Notes under the pieces: model-generated
Databases searched by the model: none
The model's input: only the letters and a program-made list of their open reading frames with translations
What the model was told of the DNA's origin: nothing
Shown: positions 19,449-29,418 of the stretch, one piece after another
How positions within the stretch are numbered: the stretch's first letter is position 1
Layout of the letters: each line of letters begins with the position of its first letter
Translations under genes and position numbers: made by a program
NCBI GenBank assembly: GCA_002470515.1
Contig: DKML01000015.1
Coordinates: 310,001 to 374,000 of the forward strand
Direction: 5' to 3'
Source: Proteobacteria bacterium UBA7415
GTDB taxonomy: Bacteria; Pseudomonadota; Gammaproteobacteria; Arenicellales; Arenicellaceae
Length of the DNA stretch: 64,000 nucleotides

Positions 19449-21725
19449 ATGAAACAGCAGCGTCTCAATTGCGTCCCTCGCAGCACCGCTCATACGTTGG
19501 GGGCATCAGTTAGGATATTAGCGGCCATATCAATGGCGATTGGCGCGTTGTTACCTTCGGTCGCATTCGCAGATTCCAAGCAAGCTATCCAAGACACGAT
19601 AACCATTTATGGTTCGGAGTCTGCTAAAAACAAAGTCACGGGCTCTGCACAATATCTTGATGAGCTGGAGCTAGAGAAGTTCGAATACGCTGATATTCAA
19701 CAAATTCTACGCCAGATTCCAGGTGTGTCTCTGCAAATAGAAGACGGTTACGGACTTCGTCCCAATATTAGTATTCGCGGTGTTGCCACCGAGCGCAGTG
19801 GTCGCATTACTTTACTGGAAGACAACGTACTTATTGCACCGGCGCCGTATTCTGCTCCTTCGGCTTATTACTTTCCAACGCCCGCGCGCATGACAGGGTT
19901 TGAAGTTGTAAAGGGGTCTGCATCGATAACTCAAGGGCCTTACACTATTGGTGGCGCCTTAAACATGATCTCCACGCCTATTCCGTCACAAGCAAGCGGT
20001 CAGGTAACACTTGAAGCGGGTGAAGATTCTACTTTTCGACTACATGCCAACTATGGTGCTCGTGAAGACAACGGCTTTGGCTATGTGATAGAAGCACACC
20101 AATGGCAATCCGATGGGTTTCAAACGATCGACCGCAGTTCAACTGATACGGGTCTAGATGTAAGTGATTACATGGTTAAGTTGGGCTATGCGCCTGACGA
20201 CTCCGCCCACAGCGTAGAACTCAAGTTGGGTTACACAGATCAGAAGTCCAATCAAAGTTATCTGGGTCTCAGTGATTCGGATTTTCGAAGTAACTCGATT
20301 CGTCGCTATGGTTTATCAAATTTAGACAATATCAAGACCGAACACACTCAAGCGATACTTCGCTATGCCTATGAGTTTAGCGATACAACTTCTTTGAGTG
20401 TCGTGGCGTATGACAACCAGCACCAACGCAATTGGTTTAAGACCGAGGGCATTGATCTGGATGGCAGTAACAACGCGCAAGATTTTTCCCGCACGAGCTG
20501 GTCTTCGGTCATTGCTGCGATTAATAGCGGTGCGGCGATTGGCGATACGTCAAGTAGCCAGTTGCAGTCTATTTTAAACGGAACGCAAGACACCCCAGAG
20601 GGGAGTATCCAGTTAAGATCCAACAACCGGGAGTACTTCTCGCGGGGCATACAACTTGGCCTAAATTGGAACGCAACCGTCGGCGACGCCACGCATTCGG
20701 TAGAAGTGGGTGTGCGATTGCATGAAGACCAAGAAGATCGTCTACAGCGCAATAGCTCGTACCAACAAGTTGGCGGTGAGTTACTACTAAACGATATTGG
20801 CGAGTTAGGTAATGCGGGTAACCGAGTTCAAGAGGCGCAAGCGTTGGCCATTCATATCTATGACCAAATAGAGTTCGGGCGCTGGACTATTACTCCAGGC
20901 CTTCGCTACGAAGACATAGACCAAATGCGCACAAACTACAGTGGTGGCGCGAATCGAGCATTTAGTGACTCGCGGGAAAATTCTACAGATGTATTGCTTC
21001 CAGGTGTAGGCGCTCTGTATAAAATCAGTGATACGCTTTCTACGTTTTCCGGCGTCCATAAAGGCTTCACAGCCCCAAGTAATTCGCCAGGTGCTAGAGA
21101 AGAAGAAGCAATTAATTATGAGCTTGGTTTGCGCTATGGTAATGGCAAGACCCAAATTGAAGCGACTTACTTTTTGAGCGACTACGACAATCTAGTTGGT
21201 GAGTGCACTTCGTCGTCGGGCAGTGGTTGTGAAATTGGTGATGCCTTTAATGGCGATGCGGCGACTGTTCAAGGTGTTGAATTTCTATTGCAAACGCAAC
21301 TCGCAGAATTCAATCAGGTGCGCGTTCCTCTTAACTTAACGCTCACTTTAATCGACGGTGAGTTTGACACTGATATTGCCGATACCGAATTCTTTGGCAA
21401 CGTTGTTGCAGGCGATACTTTGCCGTACATACCAGAAGCTCAAGGCCAACTCGGCGTTGGTTTAGAGTCGGATAAATGGTCAAGCTATTTAAACGTCATC
21501 TATCTAGATGAAGTTTGTACTCGTGCATCTTGCGGTCAATTTGAGCGTAGCGACAGCAGCCTAACTATTGACCTGTCGGCTAGTTATTACTTGAGCGAAG
21601 AAATGCGCCTGTTCACCCGAATCGACAATCTGAGCGATGAGCAAGACATCATGGGACGGCAACCGTACGGTGCACGTCCAAATAAAGCACGGACTTTTTC
21701 AATTGGAGCGCAATACCGGTTTTAG
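19449..21725 (+). CDS. FecA-like TonB-dependent outer-membrane receptor
   Basis: An outer-membrane ferric-chelate receptor. The frame is open from 19302, but the signal peptide (MKQQRLN... to LPSVAFA) starts at the ATG at 19449, giving about 758 residues. The TonB box region is DTITIYG. The plug domain has IQQILRQIPGVSLQIEDGYG, LRPNISIRGVATERSGRITL and EDNVLIAPAPYSAPSAYYFP, matching the FecA / TonB receptor group for citrate-type ferric complexes. The barrel ends in the typical aromatic C-terminus (IGAQYRF). Ligand specificity is an inference. No fecIR regulators are adjacent; Fur control is suggested by the site upstream. Confidence 0.9.
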   Translation: MKQQRLNCVPRSTAHTLGASVRILAAISMAIGALLPSVAFADSKQAIQDTITIYGSESAKNKVTGSAQYLDELELEKFEYADIQQILRQIPGVSLQIEDGYGLRPNISIRGVATERSGRITLLEDNVLIAPAPYSAPSAYYFPTPARMTGFEVVKGSASITQGPYTIGGALNMISTPIPSQASGQVTLEAGEDSTFRLHANYGAREDNGFGYVIEAHQWQSDGFQTIDRSSTDTGLDVSDYMVKLGYAPDDSAHSVELKLGYTDQKSNQSYLGLSDSDFRSNSIRRYGLSNLDNIKTEHTQAILRYAYEFSDTTSLSVVAYDNQHQRNWFKTEGIDLDGSNNAQDFSRTSWSSVIAAINSGAAIGDTSSSQLQSILNGTQDTPEGSIQLRSNNREYFSRGIQLGLNWNATVGDATHSVEVGVRLHEDQEDRLQRNSSYQQVGGELLLNDIGELGNAGNRVQEAQALAIHIYDQIEFGRWTITPGLRYEDIDQMRTNYSGGANRAFSDSRENSTDVLLPGVGALYKISDTLSTFSGVHKGFTAPSNSPGAREEEAINYELGLRYGNGKTQIEATYFLSDYDNLVGECTSSSGSGCEIGDAFNGDAATVQGVEFLLQTQLAEFNQVRVPLNLTLTLIDGEFDTDIADTEFFGNVVAGDTLPYIPEAQGQLGVGLESDKWSSYLNVIYLDEVCTRASCGQFERSDSSLTIDLSASYYLSEEMRLFTRIDNLSDEQDIMGRQPYGARPNKARTFSIGAQYRF

Positions 21726-21757
21726 TGGTTGCGTAGTTGACTAACTGCAGTCGTTGA

Positions 21758-21786
21758 AAAGCCCCAAAATAGTCGGGCCTTTTTTA
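21758..21786 (+). terminator. rho-independent terminator after the TonB receptor
   Basis: A short GC stem (GCCC...GGGC) flanked by AAAA and a CTTTTTT run, about 35 bp after the stop codon. The stem is short and slightly mismatched. Confidence 0.5.
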
Positions 21787-21834
21787 TGCGCTCTACTAGC
21801 CAATGTGTACGATGTGCCAGTAACGAGTGCAAAT

Positions 21835-23034
21835 CTAGCTAAGAAGTTCTAATGCGTTTGTCCTAAGTAGCTTTTCTCGAATTATGCTGCGTCCTGGAGT
21901 ATCGGTCGTTATCAGGACCTTCGCCAAAGAGGCGCCTACATGATAAAACGGCCAGTCCGTGCCAAACAGCAAACGCTCTCCATTGGTTGCCTCGATCATT
22001 TTGTCGAGATGAGTAATGCCTTGACCGTGAGTGCCTAGCCACACGTTGTCATACTTTAGTGCAAGCTCGAGCATCGCGTCGCCATCACGCGCCCCGCCAT
22101 GGCCTATCACGCATTGTAGGTTAGGGTGGTTCTTAAATGTTGCTTCGTAGTGCCGTGGCATTGCGTAAGGATGCGCCGCTTCGGATTCGATACCAGCGCG
22201 ACCGCCATGATAAAACACAATGACACCCAGTTCTGCCGCACGTGTGTAGAGTTCATCTAAGCTCGGATCATCAGGAAAAAAGCGTTGTACGGGAGGGTGC
22301 AATTTCATAACTCTCGCGCCAGCCTTAACGTGCCTTTCCATATCGGCAATAGCGTTTTTATCGTCTGGCGAAACACTAAAGCCAGAGATCAAGCGATCGG
22401 TATTCGCTCGAGCTACGGCATCGCGCCACTTCTCCGTTTGACGGTCTCCAAACCAAAAACCGAATTCAATGGGAAGCAGTACCGAACGCTCTACGCGCAT
22501 TGCATCCATTTCTCTGAGCAGATTTGGAATGGTTTGAGTCTCGGCATAATCACTGCCCCATAAACCCTGCGCAACAATGGTTTTTGTTAAGAAGCTCAAC
22601 GCTTCTTCTGAAAAATTGCCGTTAACGTAAATATCTAAATCTAAGTCGCAACCTGGGTTCGTATCGTCACAGTCCAGTAGGTGGCGAGTGCGTGGATGTT
22701 CCTTTAATAGATCAAGCTCTGGTTCAAACAGAACTGACATACCAAGATGGCAGTGCACATCAATAGCTTTTGGGATGGACTCGTCTACACACACTAGGCG
22801 TTGTTCGGAGTCAAGTTCAAACCAAGGTAAGTCCGCAAGTCCACGATAGCCCTGATAAACATGTTTGCCAAATGGGCCTTTACCAGAATTTTGCCGTTCC
22901 AGTTCTTGTTGCCTGGCCATAAGGTCTTTATCAGCTTGTGTATATTGCTCTGGGCTAACGTCGTCTGAGCAGCCCAGTACGCTTAGAGGCAGTCCTGTTG
23001 CAAGTGCGATCTTGATTGCGTTGCGCCTATTCAT
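21835..23034 (-). CDS. amidohydrolase 2 family lipoprotein
   Basis: A 399-residue metal-dependent TIM-barrel hydrolase. Its N-terminus has NRRNAIK (Tat-like twin arginine) and a lipobox SVLGC with Cys22, so it is probably a membrane-anchored lipoprotein. Metal ligands are visible as IDVHCHLG near residue 92, MKLHPP near 244, GHGGARD near 315 and GTDWPFYH near 360. The family includes decarboxylases and lactonases acting on aromatic or cyclic compounds. It begins 22 bp after the CaiB/BaiF gene and is last in the operon. Confidence 0.85.
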   Translation of the reverse strand: MNRRNAIKIALATGLPLSVLGCSDDVSPEQYTQADKDLMARQQELERQNSGKGPFGKHVYQGYRGLADLPWFELDSEQRLVCVDESIPKAIDVHCHLGMSVLFEPELDLLKEHPRTRHLLDCDDTNPGCDLDLDIYVNGNFSEEALSFLTKTIVAQGLWGSDYAETQTIPNLLREMDAMRVERSVLLPIEFGFWFGDRQTEKWRDAVARANTDRLISGFSVSPDDKNAIADMERHVKAGARVMKLHPPVQRFFPDDPSLDELYTRAAELGVIVFYHGGRAGIESEAAHPYAMPRHYEATFKNHPNLQCVIGHGGARDGDAMLELALKYDNVWLGTHGQGITHLDKMIEATNGERLLFGTDWPFYHVGASLAKVLITTDTPGRSIIREKLLRTNALELLS

Positions 23035-23056
23035 TGTAAGTTTCCTTAGTGGTCTT

Positions 23057-24250
23057 TTATTTCTGTTTTCGGTTGTTCGGCTTCATTGTTGCTCGAAGGC
23101 GCCATTGGTGTTTGACCTCTCGGTCGAGCGCTGGTGCAACTTCGCTAGTGTCTATGTTATAGCGGTCCGATATGATTGGTGTGCGTATACCCAATGGTTT
23201 TAGTTTGTCGTCGCTTAACACCATTTTACGGTAAGCGACTTGAGGGTCGTTTAGGGCTTGCTCAACACTATTGATAGGGCTTGACGGAACGCCTTGCTTT
23301 TCAAGTGCGAACAATAGGTCTGTACTCGTCCATGCGTGGACACGATCGGCAAGCAATGCAGACAGGGAGTCTCTATGTTTGATGCGTTTAGAATTACTGC
23401 TAAAACGTTCATCTTCTCTGAGTTCAGAAACACCAAGTACATCACACAGCTTACCGAACTGACTATCGTTACCAACGGCAATGATTATCCAGCCATCGGC
23501 GCATTGAATGGTTTCGTATGGCGCGATGTTCGGGTGTCGATTGCCCATGCGCTTCGGGCTGTCACCACTCACTAGATAGTTAAGACCTTGGTTAGCTAAT
23601 ACGCCTACCATTGAGTCCATTAACGCCATGTCGATGTGTTGGCCAACGCCTGATGCGTCGCGTTGTGAAAGTGCGGCTTGGATAGCGATGACTGAGTAGA
23701 GCCCTGTAAAAATATCGGCATAGGCAACACCAATTTTTTGTGGGCCACCTTCGGGATCGCCAGTAATGTCCATTATTCCACTTAAGCCTTGGACGATAAA
23801 ATCGTAGCCTGCTCGCTGTGCATACGGCCCTTGTTGACCAAAACCAGTTATCGAACAATATACGAGCTTGGGGTATCGAGATTTTAGGCTTGCGTAATCT
23901 AATCCAACCTTTTTTAGAGAACCCACTTTAAAGTTCTCAATGATCACGTCAGCATCTGCCAGTAGCGCATGCAGTTCGGCTTGGCCTTGGTCCGATGAAA
24001 AGTCGATGCACTGAGAGCGCTTACCGCGATTACAAGCAAAGTAATAGGCAGCGTCTTCACTGCCGTTTTCGCGGTCAATAAAAGGCGGTCCCCAGCGCCG
24101 AGTGTCATCGCCGTCCGGGCTCTCGACCTTAATTACGTCGGCGCCGAGATCAGCTAATACTTGACCAGCCCACGGACCAGCAAGAATTCGAGCTAATTCA
24201 ACTACGCGAATTCCTTCTAGTGGCTTGGTACCTTGATTGGTCGTAGTCAT
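23057..24250 (-). CDS. CaiB/BaiF family (class III) CoA-transferase
   Basis: A 397-residue class III CoA-transferase: GIRVVELARILAGPWAGQVLADLGADVIKVE at the start, ENFKVGSLKKVGLDY near 105, and HIDMALMDSMVG near 208 containing the expected catalytic Asp. Members move CoA between carboxylates such as formyl-, carnitinyl- or (R)-benzylsuccinyl-CoA. The pairing with a hydrolase, methyltransferase and MBL hydrolase suggests a small catabolic unit, though the compound is unknown. Confidence 0.92.
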   Translation of the reverse strand: MTTTNQGTKPLEGIRVVELARILAGPWAGQVLADLGADVIKVESPDGDDTRRWGPPFIDRENGSEDAAYYFACNRGKRSQCIDFSSDQGQAELHALLADADVIIENFKVGSLKKVGLDYASLKSRYPKLVYCSITGFGQQGPYAQRAGYDFIVQGLSGIMDITGDPEGGPQKIGVAYADIFTGLYSVIAIQAALSQRDASGVGQHIDMALMDSMVGVLANQGLNYLVSGDSPKRMGNRHPNIAPYETIQCADGWIIIAVGNDSQFGKLCDVLGVSELREDERFSSNSKRIKHRDSLSALLADRVHAWTSTDLLFALEKQGVPSSPINSVEQALNDPQVAYRKMVLSDDKLKPLGIRTPIISDRYNIDTSEVAPALDREVKHQWRLRATMKPNNRKQK

Positions 24251-24274
24251 AACTGTTTCTTAGTCTTGGATTCG

Positions 24275-24886
24275 CTATCGACAAGTCCCGTAATACTGAT
24301 AGGTTGCTATCTTGGGGCCAGGGACGTGATGTTGTTGCAGGTCATCGATGCTAAACCCGCCATCTATTAACATTTTTGGAATAGGGCGGTTTAAGTTACA
24401 GCCACCTGCGATTTTTTTCCACATAGGGTTTATGCGGTTCTGCCACTTACGCACATTTGGCTCAGGCGCTTCGCCGTGCTCACAAAATACGAGCTTACCT
24501 GCTGGCTTCAATACACGGCGAATCTCCTTGAGTGCCGTCTCCCAATCAGGAATGGTGCACAATACGTAGGTGAGCATAACGGTGTCTATCGAATCATCGG
24601 GTAACGGAATCGCTTCGCAACCGGCAACAAGCCATTCGACCGGTACAGGTGATTCGCTAAGATTTTTTTCGGCTTTTCGTTGCATTCCTAAAGACGGCTC
24701 TAATCCCCAGACCTTGGATACTTTTTCGGGATTGTAGTACTTAAGGTTCAAGCCTGAACCCATACCAATTTCCAACACTTCGCCTTTTGCCAAAGGGACG
24801 ACTTTGCCCCGCTGCCGCTCGATGGCTTTCATACCGCAGGTACAGTTAATAACATGTGGAAGGATTCGTTCGTCGTAAAAGTTCAT
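24275..24886 (-). CDS. class I SAM-dependent methyltransferase
   Basis: A 203-residue methyltransferase (Methyltransf_11 type). Motif I VLEIGMGSGLN near residue 37, the post-I acidic region WGLEPS, and the motif LPDDSIDTVMLTYVLCTIPDW near 98-118 followed by EIRRVLKPAGKLVF. Several cysteines occur near the N-terminus (CTCGMK). Substrate unknown. It is the third gene of the minus-strand operon, 24 bp before the CoA-transferase. Confidence 0.88.
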   Translation of the reverse strand: MNFYDERILPHVINCTCGMKAIERQRGKVVPLAKGEVLEIGMGSGLNLKYYNPEKVSKVWGLEPSLGMQRKAEKNLSESPVPVEWLVAGCEAIPLPDDSIDTVMLTYVLCTIPDWETALKEIRRVLKPAGKLVFCEHGEAPEPNVRKWQNRINPMWKKIAGGCNLNRPIPKMLIDGGFSIDDLQQHHVPGPKIATYQYYGTCR

Positions 24887-24941
24887 ATTAGTGTCTCGGT
24901 AGCTCTTAAGTTCCTAAGCGATAAGCAGTTTGTTAATCCGT

Positions 24942-25826
24942 TTACGCGGCTACGTATGTCCAAGAGCCTTGAGTCTCTACTGCGCGGTTATCCATCTTTA
25001 GTTTAATCAGGTGCGCGTGCAATGACAGCTCAGCAATTGGATGAAGGTGTGTTGGCACATCGGCGTAAACGGTTGGCACCAGCTGCGCTGGCGAAAACCC
25101 CGGATTGCTTTTTAGCGCGTCAGCAACTTTCGCCTCACGCTCCAAACGATGTTTTATTGTCCACGACACCACTTCTTGCGGGTTGGCGATAACTGCACCA
25201 TGACCTGGTCCCATTTGTTGGATGCTGTGATGGGAGAGCTTCTCAAGCGATTCAATATAGTCTTTCATGCTGCCTTTAGGCGGAATGATAACTACAGTAG
25301 AGCCATTCATTAAATGGTCGCCGGTGGTTAAGAAGCCATGTTCTTCAATTAAAAAACAAATATGGTTGGCGACATGCCCGGGCGTATGAATTGCTTGCAC
25401 GCTGGCACCATCATGTTCAAAACGTTGATCATCTTCTGGCTGAACGTCAGGCACAAAGGTTAAGTCTTCGTAGTCTTGTCCTGCCGGAGCGACCAAGCCA
25501 ATGACTTCAGCTGCGGGCAAGGCGGACTTTAGGGCGGCAACCGCGGGGCTATGATCGCTGTGAGTGTGGCTAGAGAAGATGCGAGTAATTGGAGCGCCCA
25601 AAGTGCCTTGGGCAGCCAAAATGTTATTAATATGTGATTCAAGCTTTGGGCCTGCATCAAATATAGCGAGCTCATTCTTACCGTATATATAGGTGTTGGT
25701 TCCTGGGCCGGTCATCATGCTCGGGTTGTTGGCGCATAAACGATACACGTTATTGAGCAATTGAGTGAGTTGGCCAGGGATCGGTTCAGACGAATTTACA
25801 GGGACAGTTGTTTCAGACATCGACAT
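24942..25826 (-). CDS. MBL-fold metallo-hydrolase (LACTB2-like)
   Basis: A 294-residue metallo-beta-lactamase-fold hydrolase with zinc motif HTHSDH at residues 87-92, TPGHVANHICFLIEE near 155 and a downstream GPGHG motif near 215. The TGPGTNTYIYG start is shared with LACTB2/glyoxalase II-like hydrolases. It lies 55 bp before the methyltransferase and 53 bp after oxyR on the same strand. Substrate unknown. Confidence 0.88.
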   Translation of the reverse strand: MSMSETTVPVNSSEPIPGQLTQLLNNVYRLCANNPSMMTGPGTNTYIYGKNELAIFDAGPKLESHINNILAAQGTLGAPITRIFSSHTHSDHSPAVAALKSALPAAEVIGLVAPAGQDYEDLTFVPDVQPEDDQRFEHDGASVQAIHTPGHVANHICFLIEEHGFLTTGDHLMNGSTVVIIPPKGSMKDYIESLEKLSHHSIQQMGPGHGAVIANPQEVVSWTIKHRLEREAKVADALKSNPGFSPAQLVPTVYADVPTHLHPIAELSLHAHLIKLKMDNRAVETQGSWTYVAA

Positions 25827-25879
25827 TAGGTTTTGGTTATTACAGTAGTAGCGGTTGTGTGGAGGGTGACAAACTAGAG

Positions 25880-26788
25880 TTAGAGTATTCTCTGAGGTTG
25901 TTCTTTCATTTCCTTCTTGAATAGATCAATTAACAGTTCAACGTTTTTTAAACCCGCGTAACCAGGACGAATGATACAAGCTATACGGCGATGTGGGCTA
26001 GGCTCACTCAAACGCATGGCCTTAAGCTCAACATAATTCCCTACTAGAGATTCTAGGGCCATTTGAGGCACCAATGTAGAGCCTAAGCGCCCTAAAACCA
26101 TTTGAATAAGCGTGTTTAGACTAGTGGCACTTAGCTCGTGTTGATTATTGCCTTCGAACCGGCACACTGCTAACGCTTGATCTTTTAAGCAATGACCATC
26201 TTTAAGCAACATTAAACGTGCTTCGAGAAGATCGGTGGCACTGACTTCGCTTTGCCCGGGCTTTGCGTCTTTTTGGTGCGAGATCCAGTAGAAATCTTCT
26301 TGCCAGAACTCAAAGCTCAATAAACCTTCGATATCGTAGGGAAGGGCGAGAATAGCTGTGTCGATGTCACCTTCCTTTACGGCGTGCACGAGTTCATGAG
26401 ATTGAGCTTCGCGCACTGTCAGTTCCAGTTGTGGATATGCCTTTTTTATAGCCGGTAAGACAATGGGCAGTAAAAACGGGGCAATCGTAGGAATAATTCC
26501 AATGGTGATAGGAAAGCTCAATGGCGAATGCTGAGTCTCGGCTAGCTTATATAAGTCATCTAGCTGCAGCTTAATGGTGCGGGCTTTGTTGAGTACTTCT
26601 TGCCCAGCAGGAGTAATAAGCACTCGCTTGTTATCGCGCTCAAAGATCATAAAGCCCAATTGCTTTTCAAGTTCCGAGATAGCCGTACTGAGTGCAGACT
26701 GGCTTACTGAGCTATCTTCGGCGGCATTTTTAAAGTGAAGGTGCCGCTCAACTGCAAGTGCGTAATTTAACTGACGAAGAGTAATCAT
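25880..26788 (-). CDS. oxyR: OxyR, peroxide-sensing LysR-type regulator
   Basis: A 302-residue LysR regulator. HTH in residues ~17-40 (NAAEDSSVSQSALSTAISEL). The redox pair is Cys200 and Cys209 in KDGHCLKDQALAVCR, matching the C199/C208 disulfide of E. coli OxyR. H2O2 would oxidise the pair and turn on ahpC. It is divergent from ahpC-ahpF with ~250 bp between the starts. Confidence 0.95.
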   Translation of the reverse strand: MITLRQLNYALAVERHLHFKNAAEDSSVSQSALSTAISELEKQLGFMIFERDNKRVLITPAGQEVLNKARTIKLQLDDLYKLAETQHSPLSFPITIGIIPTIAPFLLPIVLPAIKKAYPQLELTVREAQSHELVHAVKEGDIDTAILALPYDIEGLLSFEFWQEDFYWISHQKDAKPGQSEVSATDLLEARLMLLKDGHCLKDQALAVCRFEGNNQHELSATSLNTLIQMVLGRLGSTLVPQMALESLVGNYVELKAMRLSEPSPHRRIACIIRPGYAGLKNVELLIDLFKKEMKEQPQRIL

Positions 26789-26871
26789 AGAGCTTAAAGT
26801 GAGCTTGGTGAGAAAAAAAATTGTACCTCTATTCCGACGAAATCAGAATCTGGGAAGCATGTGGTTCAGAT

Positions 26872-26903
26872 AAATCGAACATTAGATTCATTATATTCGA
26901 TTT
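26872..26903 (+). promoter_or_regulatory. inverted repeat, candidate OxyR site
   Basis: Perfect 8-bp arms AAATCGAA (26872-26879) and TTCGATTT (26896-26903) separated by 16 bp. It sits just upstream of a -10-like TACTAT at 26925-26930, where an OxyR activator would bind. It does not clearly match the ATAGnT consensus, so assignment is by position. Confidence 0.45.
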
Positions 26904-27035
26904 TAAAGAACATTTAAAACTCTGTACTATCTTTTCAGCCCTAGGTAACACGCCTATTAATGGGCGCAAAACGTTACTGACGTAGAGACCTAAGTAATTA
27001 AATTAACACTAATTTCGAAAAATTTGGAGCTAGAC

Positions 27036-27599
27036 ATGACTACAGTAAATAAAAAAATTAAATCCTTTAAGGCATCGGCATTCCGTAACGGCGAATTCAT
27101 CGACGTAAGTTCTGACGATGTTCTAGGTAAGTGGGCGATATTCTTTTTCTACCCAGCTGACTTTACGTTCGTTTGCCCAACCGAATTGGGTGACCTTGCT
27201 GATCACTACGAAGAATTGAGCCAGCGCGGCGTAGAAGTGTACTCGGTATCGACTGACACACACTTCACACACAAGGCATGGCACGACGCTTCTGACACAA
27301 TCGGTAAGATCAATTACACAATGATTGGCGACCCGAATGGCAAAGTGACCGAGAACTTTGGCGTAATGCGTAAAGGCCAAGGCCTTGCAGATCGTGCAAG
27401 CTTTATCGTAGACCCAGATGGCATCATCCAAGCTATGGAAATCACTGCAGAAGGCGTAGGTCGTGATGCGGCTGAGCTAGTACGCAAAGTAAAAGCGGCT
27501 CAATACGTACGTGAGCATCCAGGCGAAGTATGCCCAGCAAAATGGAAAGAAGGCGAAGCAACACTAGCACCATCATTGGACTTAGTCGGTCAAATCTAA
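27036..27599 (+). CDS. ahpC: alkyl hydroperoxide reductase subunit C (2-Cys peroxiredoxin)
   Basis: A 187-residue typical AhpC. Peroxidatic Cys47 in FTFVCPTE and resolving Cys166 in [10 protein letters not shown], the spacing of E. coli AhpC. It reduces H2O2 and organic peroxides and is re-reduced by AhpF. The ATG at 27036 (with TTGGAG before it) gives the standard length; an in-frame TTG at 27024 would add four residues. It is the first gene of ahpC-ahpF. Confidence 0.97.
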   Translation: MTTVNKKIKSFKASAFRNGEFIDVSSDDVLGKWAIFFFYPADFTFVCPTELGDLADHYEELSQRGVEVYSVSTDTHFTHKAWHDASDTIGKINYTMIGDPNGKVTENFGVMRKGQGLADRASFIVDPDGIIQAMEITAEGVGRDAAELVRKVKAAQYVREHPGEVCPAKWKEGEATLAPSLDLVGQI

Positions 27600-27659
27600 T
27601 CGGTCAAGTCTAGCCTCTAGATCTAGTCCGTAAGGATCAGTTATCTAGATGTATGCGAC

Positions 27660-27691
27660 GAAGGGAGCCGACGTCATATTCGGCTCCCTTC
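27660..27691 (+). other. 12-bp perfect hairpin between ahpC and ahpF
   Basis: GAAGGGAGCCGA (27660-27671) pairs perfectly with TCGGCTCCCTTC (27680-27691) around an 8-nt loop. No T-run follows (CAAGCAAAAC). It could be a partial terminator or an RNA-stability element that makes AhpC more abundant than AhpF. Confidence 0.7.
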
Positions 27692-27755
27692 CAAGCAAAA
27701 CAATAAATCAGTTAATAAATAGTCAAACATTAGAACAAGTATTAAGAGAATAGCC

Positions 27756-29369
27756 ATGATAGACCAAAATATTTTAGATTCGTTACGCCAGTACACCGCT
27801 TCGATGCAGCGATCTGTGACGTTGGTTTTGCAATCAGGCGAGCATTCAAAGCGTGCAGAGTTGCTTACTTTCTTAGAGCAGATTGCTAGTGTGAGCGACC
27901 ACATTTCGGTGGTCCAAGAAGACGCAACACAGTTGCGTTCGCCTATCTCATTTCGACTTGACGTCGAAGGCAAAGATACCGGCATTCAATTTTCAGGAAT
28001 CCCGAGTGGACATGAGTTTAACTCATTGGTTCTCGCGATTCTGCGTGCCTCAGGCACGCCCTTAAAGCTCGATCAGAGTTTACAGGACATGATCTCTTCT
28101 ATTGAGGAGCCCATGCACTTTGAAGTGTTTGTTAGCTTAAGTTGTCACAACTGTCCTGAAGTTGTTCAAAGCTTAAATCAGTTTGCATTGCTAAACGATC
28201 GCATAAGCGCTGAGATGATCGATGGTGGTTTGTATCAAGACCTAGTCGCAGAGCGCGACATTCAAGGCGTGCCTAGCGTGTACTTAAACGGCGAGCTGTT
28301 CGCTAACGGTAAGGTGGATACAGCCGAGTTGATCGACAAGTTGTTGGCGAGCAAACCAGCGGCGACGTCACAACCAGACTCACAGACGCAAACCAAAGCC
28401 GCACCGACAAAACAACTGCCGTTGCAAGATGTGGTGGTCATAGGCGGTGGACCAGCTGGCGTGGGATCAGCAATTTACTCAGCGCGTAAAGGTCTTAAAG
28501 TAACGATCATTGCCGATCGCTTTGGTGGACAAGTTAAGGACACGATGGGTATCGAAAACCTAATCGGAGTGCCCTCCACCACAGGCACAAAATTAACTAA
28601 TGACATGCAGGCTCACCTAAAGGACTACGACGTAACGCTAAAGGAATACTTGCGCGTGACTGAGATTGTTCAAGGAGATATCAAGACGGTTACGTTGTCT
28701 TCGGGCGAGGTCATCAGAGCGAAGACACTTATTATTGCGACGGGAGCAAAGTGGCGAGAGCTCGGCGTACCCGGCGAAAAAGAAAACATCGGTAACGGCG
28801 TCGCGTATTGCCCGCATTGTGATGGACCCTTCTTTAAAGGCAAAGATGTTGCAGTAATAGGCGGTGGAAACTCAGGTATAGAAGCTGCGCTAGATTTAGC
28901 GGGTATCGTTAAATCAGTAACCGTGTTCGAATTCATGCCAGAGCTCAAAGCTGACGCGGTACTGGTCAAGCAGGCGGAACAGCGTAACAACATTAAGATC
29001 CTAAAGAATGTTGCGACTAAGCAAATCGTCGCGACAGACGGCAAGGTAAGCGCCATCGAATATCAAGATCGCGCTACAGATGAGGTCACTCAATTGCCAT
29101 TGCATGGGGTGTTCGTTCAAATTGGGCTACTGCCAAACTCAAAGTTCTTAGGCGACGTAGTTGAGCTATCCCAGCACGGCGAAGTAAAGATCAACGAGCG
29201 TTGTCAAACATCAGCAAAGGGTATTTACGCCGCAGGGGACGTAACGACAGTGCCCTACAAGCAAATAGTAATATCAATGGGCGAAGGTGCAAAAGCATCA
29301 TTAGCGGCGTTCGAGTATTTACTGACGCTTGACGTAAAAGACGAAGAAGACGTAAAAGAAGCAGCCTAA
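27756..29369 (+). CDS. ahpF: alkyl hydroperoxide reductase subunit F
   Basis: A 537-residue NADH:peroxiredoxin reductase. The N-terminal double-thioredoxin domain carries CHNC (Cys130/Cys133), matching E. coli C129/C132. The FAD domain starts [21 protein letters not shown] near residue 227, the redox centre is [11 protein letters not shown] near 350 and the NAD site is [15 protein letters not shown] typical charge-rich linker (~residues 200-220) joins the domains. It regenerates AhpC. It is 157 bp after ahpC, with the hairpin between. Confidence 0.96.
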   Translation: MIDQNILDSLRQYTASMQRSVTLVLQSGEHSKRAELLTFLEQIASVSDHISVVQEDATQLRSPISFRLDVEGKDTGIQFSGIPSGHEFNSLVLAILRASGTPLKLDQSLQDMISSIEEPMHFEVFVSLSCHNCPEVVQSLNQFALLNDRISAEMIDGGLYQDLVAERDIQGVPSVYLNGELFANGKVDTAELIDKLLASKPAATSQPDSQTQTKAAPTKQLPLQDVVVIGGGPAGVGSAIYSARKGLKVTIIADRFGGQVKDTMGIENLIGVPSTTGTKLTNDMQAHLKDYDVTLKEYLRVTEIVQGDIKTVTLSSGEVIRAKTLIIATGAKWRELGVPGEKENIGNGVAYCPHCDGPFFKGKDVAVIGGGNSGIEAALDLAGIVKSVTVFEFMPELKADAVLVKQAEQRNNIKILKNVATKQIVATDGKVSAIEYQDRATDEVTQLPLHGVFVQIGLLPNSKFLGDVVELSQHGEVKINERCQTSAKGIYAAGDVTTVPYKQIVISMGEGAKASLAAFEYLLTLDVKDEEDVKEAA

Positions 29370-29418
29370 TCCTCAATAGTGAAGTGAAAACCGTTAGTCG
29401 CCCCGTTCTAGTTGGTGG

